Source of the DNA: Kutzneria buriramensis
Lineage (GTDB): Bacteria; Actinomycetota; Actinomycetes; Mycobacteriales; Pseudonocardiaceae
Direction: 5' to 3'
DNA: 64,000 nt
Assembly: GCF_003387475.1 (NCBI RefSeq)
Contig: NZ_QUNO01000007.1
Coordinates: 434,001-498,000 of the forward strand
Both the position numbers and the translations under genes were made by a program. The notes beneath the pieces are model-generated. The model made no database searches, was not told the origin of the DNA, and was given only the letters and a program-made list of their open reading frames with translations. Of the stretch, positions 40,846 through 48,637 are shown piece by piece. Every line of letters begins with the position of its first letter. Position 1 is the stretch's first letter.

Positions 40846-43674
40846 TCATGTGAGGTGGCCGAGCGTGTCGAGCTGCCGTCGGATGCGGTCGGCCTCCTGG
40901 GTCCGGTCCTGATCGCGGTAGAGGTCGAGCGCCTGCTGCCAGGCGGTGCGGGCTGGTTCACGGCGGCCGAGGGCGACGTGAGGGTGTCCGAGGGCGGCGA
41001 GGATATCGGCGGAGAAGAACGTGTTGCCGAGGCGGCGGTTCAGGGTGAGGGCCTGTTCATAGAAATCGACGGCTCGCTGGTAGTGGCCGGTGTGGTGCTC
41101 GATGTAGCCCAGGCTGTCCAGGGCGGCGGCGAGGCCATCGGGGTTGTCGTGGTGTCGGTGCAGGGTCACGGCGGCCTGACAGTAGGTGCGAGCGGTGTCG
41201 TAGTCGCCGAGGCGCGCGGCGTACCAGCCCACTGCGTTGAGCGCGTAGGCCTCCGGCACCGGCTGGTCGAGGGTCCGATACAGGTCCAACGCGCGCATGG
41301 CATGCTCCAGCGCCCGCTGGTCGTGTCCTCGTCGCGCCCAGGCTCTGGCGAGCTGGCGGTGGGTGTGGGCCTGCTCGACAGGTTCGCCGCCGATCGTCGT
41401 GGTGGCCAGGGTCAGGGCCCGGTCGAGGTGGGCGATCGCCTCGTCGTGGTGTTCGAGGCCGGCGTACGCGACACCGAGCAGACGGTGGGCGCGGATGAGG
41501 GTGACCGGGTCGGGCAGGTGCGCGGCGGCTTCCGTCGCGGCCTGCCACACCGCGAGCGCGTCGTGGCGGCGGGCTCGCCGGTCGTGGAACGTGCTCAGGG
41601 CCCAGGCGAGCTGCCACACCGTGGGATGCCACGCCTGCGCGGCGGCGACCTGCTGGGCGGCCAGCAGGTTGGCGTGCTCGGCCCCCAGCCATGCTGCCGC
41701 TGCCGACGCGTCGATCAACGGGTCGACGCCCGGGACGCGCGGGGTGGGCGGGAGAAGTTGGATGAGCGCACGGTGGGGGTCCAGCAGGCGGTCGGCGGTG
41801 TGGGCGGTGTCGGCGTAGAAGTCACACAGCCGGCGTAACGCCTCGTGCCGCTCGGCCGGGCTGTCATGGGTGTCGGCCTGTTCGGCCGCGTAGGCGCGCA
41901 GCAGGTCGTGGCTGGTGTACCGGCCGGGCGTGTGCTCGGTCATCAGCTGAGCGTGTGTCAGTTCGCCGAGGGCCCGGCGGGCGCGGTCGGCGTCGAGGGC
42001 CGCTAGTCCGGCCGCCGCCGGCAGGCTGACGTCCGGCCCCGGGTTCAGGCCCAGCAGCCGGAACAGGCGAGCCGCCGGCGGGCTGAGGGTCTGGTACGAC
42101 CAGGAGAATACGGCGCGCACGTCCGCCGCGGCCTCGCCGACGGCGAGGGCGTCCAGGCGCCGGCGGGTGTCGCGCAGTTCGTCCACGAGATCCGGCAGCG
42201 GACGTGTCGGACGCAGGGCGGCGTGGGCGGCGGCGATGTTCAGGGCCAGCGGCAGACGCGCGCACGCCTCGATCAGCTCGCCGGCCGCCCGCTCATCGGC
42301 GAGAACGCGCTCGTGTCCGAAGCGGTGGATGAGCAGGATCCTGGCCTCCTGCTCGGTGAACAGATCCAGGGTCACCGGCACGGCGCCGTTCAGGGCGACG
42401 AGGCCGCCGAGCCGGTCGCGGCTGGTGACCAGCACCAGGCAGCCGGGCGCGCCGGGCAGCAGCGGCCGCACGTGCTCGACATCCCGCGCATTGTCCAGCA
42501 GCACCAGCATCCGCCGCTCGGCCAGCTGCGAGCGGTACAGCGCGGCCTGATCGTCGGGACGGGCCGGGACCAGCCGCGCGGGCACGCCGAGCGCCTCCAG
42601 GAACCCGCGCACCGCCGTAGCCGGCGCCACCGGCGCGCCGGACGGATCGAAGCCGCGCAGGTTGACATACAGCTGCCCGTCGGGGAAACGGTCGGCGTTC
42701 TGATGCGCCCAGTGCACCACGAGCGCCGTCTTGCCGATGCCCGCAGTGCCGCCGATCACCGAGGTCACCGCCGCCCCGCTTTCAGAGGCCTGACTCAGCA
42801 GCTCGGACAGCACCTTGAGCTCATCTGCGCGGCCGACGAAATGCCGTACGTCGGCCGGCAACTGTCGCGGCACCACGGACTGACCGGCCAGCGGCGACAT
42901 GCTCGCCGAACGCGGCGACGTAAGCAGATCGGCATCCCCGGCCAGAACACGCTCGTGAAGCTGCCGAAGCTCGGGTCCGGGCTCGATACCCAACTGGTCT
43001 ATCAGCACCTGGCGTGCGTCTTGATAGACCATCAGAGCCTCGGCCTGGCGCCCGCCACGGTACAGGGCGAGCATCAGCTGCACGTGGAAACGCTCGCGCA
43101 ATGGGTGTTCGGCGATCAGGGTCCGCAGATGCGGGATCAGCCGGTCATGCCGTCCCAGGCGCAGCTCGGCCTCGGCCCTCCATTCCAGCATCTGCACGCG
43201 TTGCTGATCGAGGTGTGGCGCCCACGCGTCGCGTAGCGTCTGGCTAGGCACATCGGTCAGGGGCGTGCCGCGCCACAGGGCCAGCGCCTGGCCGGCTGCG
43301 GTCGAGGCCCTGGCCCAGTCGTCGGCGCGGATGGCCACACCCACGTCCTGGCAGAGCACCTCGAACCACGAGGCGTCCACTTCGTCGGCGGACGCCTCGA
43401 TCAGGTAGCCGGGGGCACGCGTGCGGATCCGCGCCCCCGCCTCGGGCCCGAGCGCCCGGCGCAGTCGCACGATCAGGCCGCGTACCGCCGCCGGCGCCCC
43501 CGCCGGCGGGTTGCGGTCCCACACGATCTCGCTCAACTCGTCGACCGGCACCGGCTGGCCCGCATGCCACAGCAGCGCCGCCAACAGCGCCCGCAGCCGA
43601 CCCGCCGACACCAGCGACGGTTCTTGCACATCCTCGGCGACGACCCGCAACGGGCCGAGAACCGCGAACCACAC
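40846..43674 (-). CDS. AfsR/SARP-family regulator with NB-ARC and TPR domains
   Basis: 942 residues from GTG 43674, which opens FAVLGPLRVV, the standard start of the SARP winged helix. BTAD spans about residues 95-245. The ATPase has P-loop GGTAGIGKTAL (about 305-315) and Walker B MLVLLDNARD (about 384-393). C-terminal TPRs fill about 700-935 (HHDEAIAHLDRALTL; HYQRAVDFYEQALTL). It is a full-length paralogue of the gene at the left window edge. A pair of 11-bp direct repeats 22 bp apart lies upstream, as SARP boxes do. Expected role is activation of specialised metabolism or secreted-protein genes; the divergent secreted-protein gene next door is broken. Confidence 0.94.
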   Translation of the reverse strand: MWFAVLGPLRVVAEDVQEPSLVSAGRLRALLAALLWHAGQPVPVDELSEIVWDRNPPAGAPAAVRGLIVRLRRALGPEAGARIRTRAPGYLIEASADEVDASWFEVLCQDVGVAIRADDWARASTAAGQALALWRGTPLTDVPSQTLRDAWAPHLDQQRVQMLEWRAEAELRLGRHDRLIPHLRTLIAEHPLRERFHVQLMLALYRGGRQAEALMVYQDARQVLIDQLGIEPGPELRQLHERVLAGDADLLTSPRSASMSPLAGQSVVPRQLPADVRHFVGRADELKVLSELLSQASESGAAVTSVIGGTAGIGKTALVVHWAHQNADRFPDGQLYVNLRGFDPSGAPVAPATAVRGFLEALGVPARLVPARPDDQAALYRSQLAERRMLVLLDNARDVEHVRPLLPGAPGCLVLVTSRDRLGGLVALNGAVPVTLDLFTEQEARILLIHRFGHERVLADERAAGELIEACARLPLALNIAAAHAALRPTRPLPDLVDELRDTRRRLDALAVGEAAADVRAVFSWSYQTLSPPAARLFRLLGLNPGPDVSLPAAAGLAALDADRARRALGELTHAQLMTEHTPGRYTSHDLLRAYAAEQADTHDSPAERHEALRRLCDFYADTAHTADRLLDPHRALIQLLPPTPRVPGVDPLIDASAAAAWLGAEHANLLAAQQVAAAQAWHPTVWQLAWALSTFHDRRARRHDALAVWQAATEAAAHLPDPVTLIRAHRLLGVAYAGLEHHDEAIAHLDRALTLATTTIGGEPVEQAHTHRQLARAWARRGHDQRALEHAMRALDLYRTLDQPVPEAYALNAVGWYAARLGDYDTARTYCQAAVTLHRHHDNPDGLAAALDSLGYIEHHTGHYQRAVDFYEQALTLNRRLGNTFFSADILAALGHPHVALGRREPARTAWQQALDLYRDQDRTQEADRIRRQLDTLGHLT

Positions 43675-43730
43675 CGACGCCCCCTCGCCAAGACGGCGAG
43701 CCCCGACACTCGCCCCCGCCGGTAGCAGGC

Positions 43731-43763
43731 GATCTCACACGGATATCGCAGAGATCTCACACG
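43731..43763. promoter_or_regulatory. Direct repeats with 22-bp period, candidate SARP box
   Basis: GATCTCACACG occurs at 43731-43741 and again, identically, at 43753-43763, exactly two helical turns apart. They lie 57 bases upstream of the SARP start and 90 bases upstream of the divergent signal-peptide ORF. SARP/OmpR-type proteins bind such direct repeats. Confidence 0.68.
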
Positions 43764-43852
43764 ACCTGACCACTCTAGTCAGGCGCCATCGGCCACACCA
43801 AACGACAGTGACGGACCACTGGAGCCACCATCACAAGAAAGGGACCCATTTC

Positions 43853-43967
43853 ATGCGGAGACTTCGCGTCACACTGGCGGCAGTCGCGCTCGCCGGCCTT
43901 GGAGCACTCGGCGGCATCGCCACCGCCACCTCAGCCGCCAGGGCAGCGGAGCCGAGCGCCACGCCCG
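43853..43967 (+). pseudogene. Signal-peptide fragment of a lost secreted protein
   Basis: ATG 43853, with GAAAGGGA upstream, encodes a classic signal peptide (VTLAAVALAGLGALGGIATA, cleavage near ARAAEP). After about 38 codons it runs into antisense SARP sequence, so the mature protein is missing. Confidence 0.7.
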
Positions 43968-44421
43968 CCACCCTCAGGCGCAGCCGGTCCGATTCGACGC
44001 CGGCCAGTGGCTCGCCCTGCCACAGCTCCAGTGCGTCGGCGAAGTGGCTGGCGGCACGATCCCAGTCGGCCGCCGCGTAAGCGGCGTACCCGCGCTCGCA
44101 CAGCGTCTCGAACCGGCGCAGGTCCAACTCATCAGCCCGGAGATCGAACACATAGCCCGGCGCGGCAGTCCGGATCCGCGGCGCGACGGAAGCGCCGACG
44201 ACCTGGCGCAGCCGGGTGAGCATGGTCTGCAGCGCGGCGCGCACCTGCCGGGGCGGATCGTGATTCCAGACGTAGTCGGCCAGCGGGTCCACCGACACCA
44301 CTGTGCCGGCGTGGACGATCAGCGCCGCCAGCAGCACACCGCCGCGACCGGTCGGCACCGGGCGGGTGACACCGTGGTCGTCACAGATCCGCAGCGGACC
44401 GAGCACGACGACATCCACGAC
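43968..44421 (-). pseudogene. N-terminal fragment of a third SARP regulator
   Basis: From GTG 44421 the winged helix reads VDVVVLGPLRICDDHGVTRP and DPLADYVWNHDPP, then the first BTAD helices (LWQGEPLAGVESDRLRLRVAG) before the sequence breaks off in the antisense of the signal-peptide fragment. No ATPase or TPR part remains. Confidence 0.82.
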
Positions 44422-44765
44422 TCCCCCCGAAGCCCGCCGGCCACGCACATGATCTTGTAAGCCACTGGTAAGCGGTCCGTATGCGTGGACCGGCAGTGTG
44501 GCCGCACGCCGTCCCGGTGGGCGGCCCGATACGGCGAGTCCACCGCAACCGTGGCGGAGGACTCACCTCTCGGCGATCACGAAACCCATGTGATCAAGCT
44601 CCACCGCACACGATTCGCGGCCCCTGACCGCCTCGCCATCCTCGTCGCGGCGTGACGCGGCGATCGGCGCCACCACCCGGGCCCGTCGGCGATCCCTGCT
44701 CCGCCGCGCCCACAGCAAGCCCTGGTGCACCACCTGCCCAGGGAACGACCACCAGAGGGGAACCC
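44422..44765. other. Promoter region between the SARP fragment and the secreted-protein gene
   Basis: About 340 bases with no gene. It should contain the promoter of the gene at 44766; I see no confident -35/-10 pair. Confidence 0.45.
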
Positions 44766-45395
44766 ATGGGACTGGGAACGAGATATTTGCGCAGATTGTT
44801 GGGCGTCACGGTGCTCGCGGTGGCGACCCTGACGTTCGCGACCACGACCAACGCCAGCGCGGCGGCGCTGCCGATCCTGCACTCCGGCATGACCGGCACC
44901 GGACAGGAAGCGCATCAGTGCACGGTGATCGGAAATGACGGCACCACCGAGGGGGTGGTGTGCATCGACATCCTCACCGGGGTCTACGAGAGCAACAGCG
45001 GTCCTGGCACCTACGCCAAGGACCAAGCCGAGGTGTTCTGCCAGAACATGAACACCAACCAGCCGGTTCAGTGCGCGAATGCCCTGGTCACGTTCGGTCT
45101 CTACAACGCGGCCGGGGGTGCCAACTCCGGTACCTACGAGTGCGGGCACTCCTACGGCCCGTGTTCCGGCGGGCGCAACTACTACACCAACACGACATTC
45201 GACTACCCGTGGTCGAGCTGGTCCGACAGCAACTGCGCCGCCAACGTCAGCGGACCGACTTCCGTGTGGGCCGTGGCTTTCGGAAGCAATGACAACACCG
45301 TCATCGAACTTCCCGGCTCGGACAAGTACGTGTCGTTGACCAGTGGTAACGACGGAACCAACGAGTCCAGCGGCCACTACTTCATCTGCCCGTAG
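44766..45395 (+). CDS. Small secreted cysteine-containing protein of unknown function
   Basis: 209 residues from ATG 44766, with GAGGGGA upstream. The signal peptide ends near SAAALP. The mature protein has at least seven Cys (QCTVIG, VVCIDI, VFCQNM, VQCANA, YECGHS, GPCSGG, NCAANV) plus a terminal HYFICP. It is rich in Tyr, Asn and Gly, consistent with a disulfide-stabilised beta protein. I do not recognise the family. The ricin-type lectin gene follows 46 bases downstream in the same direction, so the two are probably cotranscribed. Confidence 0.75.
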   Translation: MGLGTRYLRRLLGVTVLAVATLTFATTTNASAAALPILHSGMTGTGQEAHQCTVIGNDGTTEGVVCIDILTGVYESNSGPGTYAKDQAEVFCQNMNTNQPVQCANALVTFGLYNAAGGANSGTYECGHSYGPCSGGRNYYTNTTFDYPWSSWSDSNCAANVSGPTSVWAVAFGSNDNTVIELPGSDKYVSLTSGNDGTNESSGHYFICP

Positions 45396-45440
45396 CTTTC
45401 GCTGCACTGCTCGCTGTCTCTTCGACCTCAAGGAGTTCAC

Positions 45441-45989
45441 GTGCGGATTCGAACGATGGCCGCGGCCGCCGCGGTGGCGGTCACGCTGGTCCCGACGCTG
45501 GCGGCCACCGCCGACGCGGCACCGGCCAAGCCCCTCGTGTCCCCCGTATACTACCTCCACAGCGCCAATGGCGGTCACTGTCTCGACGCGGAGAACGACG
45601 CCGGCGGCCAACCGTGGAACGACGGCGACAAGGTCCAGATGTGGCACTGCATCGGCGCCGATCTGCAGCAGCAGTGGGCCTTCTACAGCGACGGCACCAT
45701 CCGGAACAACAACGGGCTGCTCTGCCTGGACGCGGAGAACGACGCCGGCGGTCGGCCATGGAACGACGGCGACAAGGTCCAGATGTGGCACTGCCTGGCA
45801 GGTGACGCACAACAGCAGTGGACCTACTACGTCAACGGCGACGCCACCATCCGCAACGGCAACGGTGGCCTCTGCCTGGACGCCCAGACCGACGCGACCC
45901 ACAGCCCGAGCACCGACGGCGACAGGGTTCAGGTGTATCACTGCATCAGCGGCGACGAACAGCAACGGTGGCTCTGGGAGCAGGTCTGA
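45441..45989 (+). CDS. Secreted ricin-type beta-trefoil lectin
   Basis: 182 residues from GTG 45441 with AAGGAG upstream. A signal peptide ends near ADAAPA. The mature part is a single beta-trefoil of three QxW repeats: CLDAENDAGGQPWNDGDKVQ ... QQQWAF, CLDAENDAGGRPWNDGDKVQ ... QQQWTY and CLDAQTDATHSPSTDGDRVQ ... QQRWLW. The first two repeats are nearly identical at DNA level. Such domains bind galactose- or xylose-containing glycans. It has no catalytic domain, which makes it a stand-alone lectin. Confidence 0.9.
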   Translation: MRIRTMAAAAAVAVTLVPTLAATADAAPAKPLVSPVYYLHSANGGHCLDAENDAGGQPWNDGDKVQMWHCIGADLQQQWAFYSDGTIRNNNGLLCLDAENDAGGRPWNDGDKVQMWHCLAGDAQQQWTYYVNGDATIRNGNGGLCLDAQTDATHSPSTDGDRVQVYHCISGDEQQRWLWEQV

Positions 45990-45997
45990 CAAGGCCC

Positions 45998-46026
45998 GAG
46001 GCCGGTCGGCATCGCCGACCGGCCTC
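45998..46026 (+). terminator. Hairpin terminator after the lectin gene
   Basis: Thirteen-base perfect arms (GAGGCCGGTCGGC and complement) with a three-base loop lie nine bases past the stop codon. There is no T-run. Confidence 0.78.
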
Positions 46027-46115
46027 ACGGTGGTAGGGCCGTTCGGCTCTTGACGATGATCAAGCAGCCGAGAGGTCCCGGGCATTGCACCTAGCTTGAG
46101 TTTAACCTGTTCGGC

Positions 46116-47304
46116 TGTGGGGTCCCAGAAGTCGGCCCACGCATCCGACCTGCGACGACAGGCACGATCAGCGGACACGGCATGATCGCCGGTCGTGGCG
46201 GTGCGTCTGCTCTACCTGATCTTCCTTCGGCGTGCGGGACTGCTGGTGCTGCTCAGCCGCTCGTCAGCATCCAAAAACGCCGAGTTACTGGTGCTCCGCC
46301 ACGAAGTCACCGTGCTGCGCAGAAGCAACCCGAAACCGCGCCTGGACTGGGCCGACCGGGCTGTGTTCGCCGCGCTGGTCCGGCTGCTGCCCACAGGGCT
46401 CCGGCTACACCGGCTGGTCACCCCGGGCACGATCCTGCGCTGGCATCGGCGCCTGGTAGCCGCGAAGTGGACCTACCCACACCGCGTCGGCCGTCCGCCC
46501 ATCGACGACGCGATCACGAGACTGATCGAACGCATGGCCACCGAGAACCACAACTGGGGCTACAAAAGGATTCAAGGCGAGCTACTCAAGCTCGGCCACC
46601 AGGTCAGCGCCTCCACCATCCGACGGATCCTGAAACGAGCGCGCATACCTCCCGCTCCGGACCGGCACACCGACACATCCTGGCGACAGTTCCTGTGCAC
46701 GCAAGCCTCGACGATACTGGCGTGTGACTTCTTTCACGTCGACTGCGCGCTCACCCTCAAGCGGATCTACGTGTTCTTCGTGCTGGAAGTCGGCAGCCGC
46801 TACGTCCACATCCTCGGCACGACAACCAGTCCGGACGGCACGTGGACCACCCAGCAGGTCCGCAACCTCGTGATAGACCTCGGTGACCGAGTCGACGAGT
46901 TCAGGTTCCTCGTCTGCGACCGGGCAGGCCAGTTCACGGCCTCGTTCGACGCCGTCCTGACCGACGTGGGCATCACGACGGTGAAGATCCCGCCGCGTTG
47001 CCCACGGGCGAACTGCTACGCGGAACGGTTCGTGCGCACCGTCAGATCCGAGCTCACCGACCGCATGCTGATCCTGAGCCAGCGGCATCTGCGCGCCGTG
47101 CTCGCCGATTACGTCCGGCACTACAACGGTCGACGGCCGCACCGGTCCCGCGAACTTCGCCCATCACGGCCGACCCACCCGGCGGCGCCCCTCAACTCCC
47201 AGTGGATCAAGCGACAGCGGCTCCTGGGAGGCCTGATCAACGAGTACGAGCAAGCCGCGTAAAGCTACTGGTCAGAGCCGGTGGCTGACTTTTGGAACCC
47301 CACA
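46116..47304 (+). mobile_element. Intact rve-type insertion sequence
   Basis: 1189 bp with imperfect terminal repeats of about 25 bp (TGTGGGGTCCCAGAAGTCGG left; TGTGGGGTTCCAAAAGTCAG right, reverse strand), TG...CA ends and a 3-bp flanking duplication GGC (46113-46115, 47305-47307). It is the template for the remnants at 2781 and 57505. Confidence 0.88.
46195..47262 (+). CDS. Integrase-core DDE transposase of the intact IS
   Basis: 355 residues from GTG 46195. An N-terminal helical and HTH region (KNAELLVLRHEVTVLRR; WGYKRIQGELLKLGHQVSAS TIRRIL) precedes the rve domain. The catalytic triad is in ACDFFHVD, VCDRAGQFT and NCYAERFVRTVRSE. The C-terminus ends GLINEYEQAA. No frameshift is needed, so it may be active. 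It catalyses cut-and-paste or copy-and-paste movement of its own element. Confidence 0.92.
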   Translation: MAVRLLYLIFLRRAGLLVLLSRSSASKNAELLVLRHEVTVLRRSNPKPRLDWADRAVFAALVRLLPTGLRLHRLVTPGTILRWHRRLVAAKWTYPHRVGRPPIDDAITRLIERMATENHNWGYKRIQGELLKLGHQVSASTIRRILKRARIPPAPDRHTDTSWRQFLCTQASTILACDFFHVDCALTLKRIYVFFVLEVGSRYVHILGTTTSPDGTWTTQQVRNLVIDLGDRVDEFRFLVCDRAGQFTASFDAVLTDVGITTVKIPPRCPRANCYAERFVRTVRSELTDRMLILSQRHLRAVLADYVRHYNGRRPHRSRELRPSRPTHPAAPLNSQWIKRQRLLGGLINEYEQAA

Positions 47305-47306
47305 GG

Positions 47307-47416
47307 CTGGTGGGCCACAGCGGCACGGCGGTGACGGAGGCGGTCTACCGCCACCAGATCAAGCCGGTGATGGAGGAGGGGGCGACGGCGATGGACCGGA
47401 TCTTCCCGGGCAAGCC
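47307..47416 (+). pseudogene. C-terminal fragment of an AICE-type tyrosine recombinase
   Basis: The peptide LVGHSGTAVTEAVYRHQIKP followed by VMEEGATAMDRIFPGKPRP ends at TAG 47416. It contains the family's active-site His (LVGHS) and nucleophile Tyr (AVYRHQ). The IS at 46116-47304 lies immediately upstream, and left of that IS no integrase sequence is found. It lies 90 bases from the tRNA-Pro scar, the usual position of an integrase gene next to its att site. Confidence 0.82.
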
Positions 47417-47451
47417 GAGGCCGTAGTCACGCAGATAGTCACTCAGCAAGG

Positions 47452-47489
47452 CAGAGGCCCTGCCACCTGTGATGGTGGCAGGGCCTCTG
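47452..47489 (-). terminator. Hairpin terminator downstream of the tRNA-Pro remnant
   Basis: Sixteen-base perfect arms (CAGAGGCCCTGCCACC and complement) with a six-base loop lie 17 bases past the tRNA 3' end on the minus strand. This is probably the tRNA gene's native terminator. Confidence 0.8.
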
Positions 47490-47505
47490 ACCTGCTACTT
47501 CGACC

Positions 47506-47588
47506 GTCGGGACGACAGGATTTGAACCTGCGACCCCTTGACCCCAGTCGTGCCCGAATGACGCGCTGACCTGCGGAAACAGAGAATC
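47506..47588 (-). other. tRNA-Pro 3'-half scar with element-type flank (candidate attachment site)
   Basis: On the minus strand 47546 to 47506 reads from the anticodon loop (TGGGGT, anticodon GGG) through a valid T-arm (GCAGG-TTCAAAT-CCTGT) and the acceptor 3' strand CGTCCCG-A. The 5' half of the tRNA is not present upstream. Instead, 47588-47566 matches 22 of 23 positions of the sequence at 17251-17273. This is the structure of the duplicated att site left by an integrative element in tRNA-Pro. pSAM2-like AICEs use tRNA-Pro genes. Confidence 0.72.
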
Positions 47589-47730
47589 TCCTGCGTGCTG
47601 TGGGTCTGTTGACGGCGGATGATGGGGGATTGATGCCGTTGCCGTAGGTACGTCGCTCCTGTTTCGCTCCTGCTCCTGCAGACCTACGAGACCGTCACGG
47701 TGGAGTTGTCTCCGGATTTGGGTTTGCTGC

Positions 47731-48039
47731 TTGACCTGCATGGACGTAGTTTTCGGCACGCACAGGATCGACCCGACCATGGACGCAGCCGGGATGGCGC
47801 ACCGAACCGCAAGCATCGTCGCGTTCGTCTGCCTTCCGCTGGCCGTGCTCGCTTCGGTGCGCCGGGCGTTCCCTTACGCACCACGACGGCGACTGACTGC
47901 GCGGCTGCCGGAACCCGGACAACACGGTCCGGGCATCGACACCGGCCCCGAGCAGGGCGACATTGCCCACTGCGGCTCCTTCGTGATCGTTGCGGTTCCC
48001 CGGCCGAACACACATCGACACGACGACGCCGTCCCATGA
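47731..48039 (+). pseudogene. Possible DUF998-like membrane fragment
   Basis: The peptide DAAGMAHRTASIVAFVCLPL followed by AVLASVRR resembles the central helix of DUF998 membrane proteins. The remainder of the frame is not membrane-like, so only a relic is supported. Confidence 0.3.
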
Positions 48040-48049
48040 GGTCGGCTGA

Positions 48050-48289
48050 TCAACTCTCACCCTGCCGGACCAGCGCGAACCCACCCGGACGATAAAGAAC
48101 AAGCTTAGGCCGGTGGAAGGCGGGCCGGCCGGCTCGGACCGCGACACAGATCCCGGCCGCCCCGAGCCCGAGGACGGCGGCCGGGATCAGGACGCGGAAC
48201 CAGTCGTGTGTGCCGTACAAGGCGGACAGGTACGCCCCGAACACCGTCAACACTGCCCGGATCGCGTGCGGGGGCGCACATCGCGCCAT
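48050..48289 (-). CDS. Hypothetical small membrane protein
   Basis: About 79 residues from ATG 48289, with two hydrophobic stretches (AVLTVFGAYLSALYG; VLIPAAVLGLGAAGICVAV) and a basic tail. No family is recognised and no ribosome site is clear. It may be a gene fragment. Confidence 0.3.
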   Translation of the reverse strand: MARCAPPHAIRAVLTVFGAYLSALYGTHDWFRVLIPAAVLGLGAAGICVAVRAGRPAFHRPKLVLYRPGGFALVRQGES

Positions 48290-48448
48290 GCGCACATCGC
48301 CGCAGGGATGGCGGTTGCAGAACTTCCCATCACCGTGGGACACGACGCCGGAAGAGCGTAGCTGTCGCGCGCGGAGCGTGGGCACCCTGGTGTAGGCAGG
48401 TAGAAGTGGCTCGTCGCTGGTCATGATCTAAAGAAGATCGAACTTCGA

Positions 48449-48482
48449 TGGTGGTACGGGCCGGTAATGACCCGTACCACCA
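48449..48482 (-). terminator. Hairpin downstream of the methyltransferase gene
   Basis: Perfect 12-base arms (TGGTGGTACGGG and complement) around a 10-nt loop lie about 155 bases beyond the methyltransferase stop at 48638. It could terminate that transcript. Confidence 0.55.
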
Positions 48483-48556
48483 AGGCTTCCCGTCGACACC
48501 CTCGGACTGCGCCCAGCATGAGCAAAACGGACACGAGGCGACCACGCCGAGGCCCT
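48477..48556. repeat. Left copy of a diverged direct repeat flanking the methyltransferase gene
   Basis: It aligns with 49681-49757 over about 75-80 bases with gaps (shared blocks ACCCTC, AACGGACA, GCCGAGGCC). Read on the minus strand both encode QGLG...CPF...SEG-like peptides, so the repeat may derive from a duplicated gene piece. Confidence 0.5.
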
Positions 48557-48637
48557 GGAGGTTGCTGTACTCCTCTGCCGTACCGTCACCGCCTGGCCCT
48601 CGCAGACGGTGACGGTGCCGGCGTGGCCTGCGCTCGC

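Noticed and set aside
39910-41838. 642-residue fusion of a transposase with a C-terminal domain
   Set aside because: Only the first about 250 residues are transposase. After 40717 the frame continues by frameshift into the antisense of the SARP gene.
17251-47588. A single 30-kb integrative element bounded by the two att-like scars
   Set aside because: The scars are in opposite orientation and their RNA cores differ, so they cannot be attL and attR of one element.
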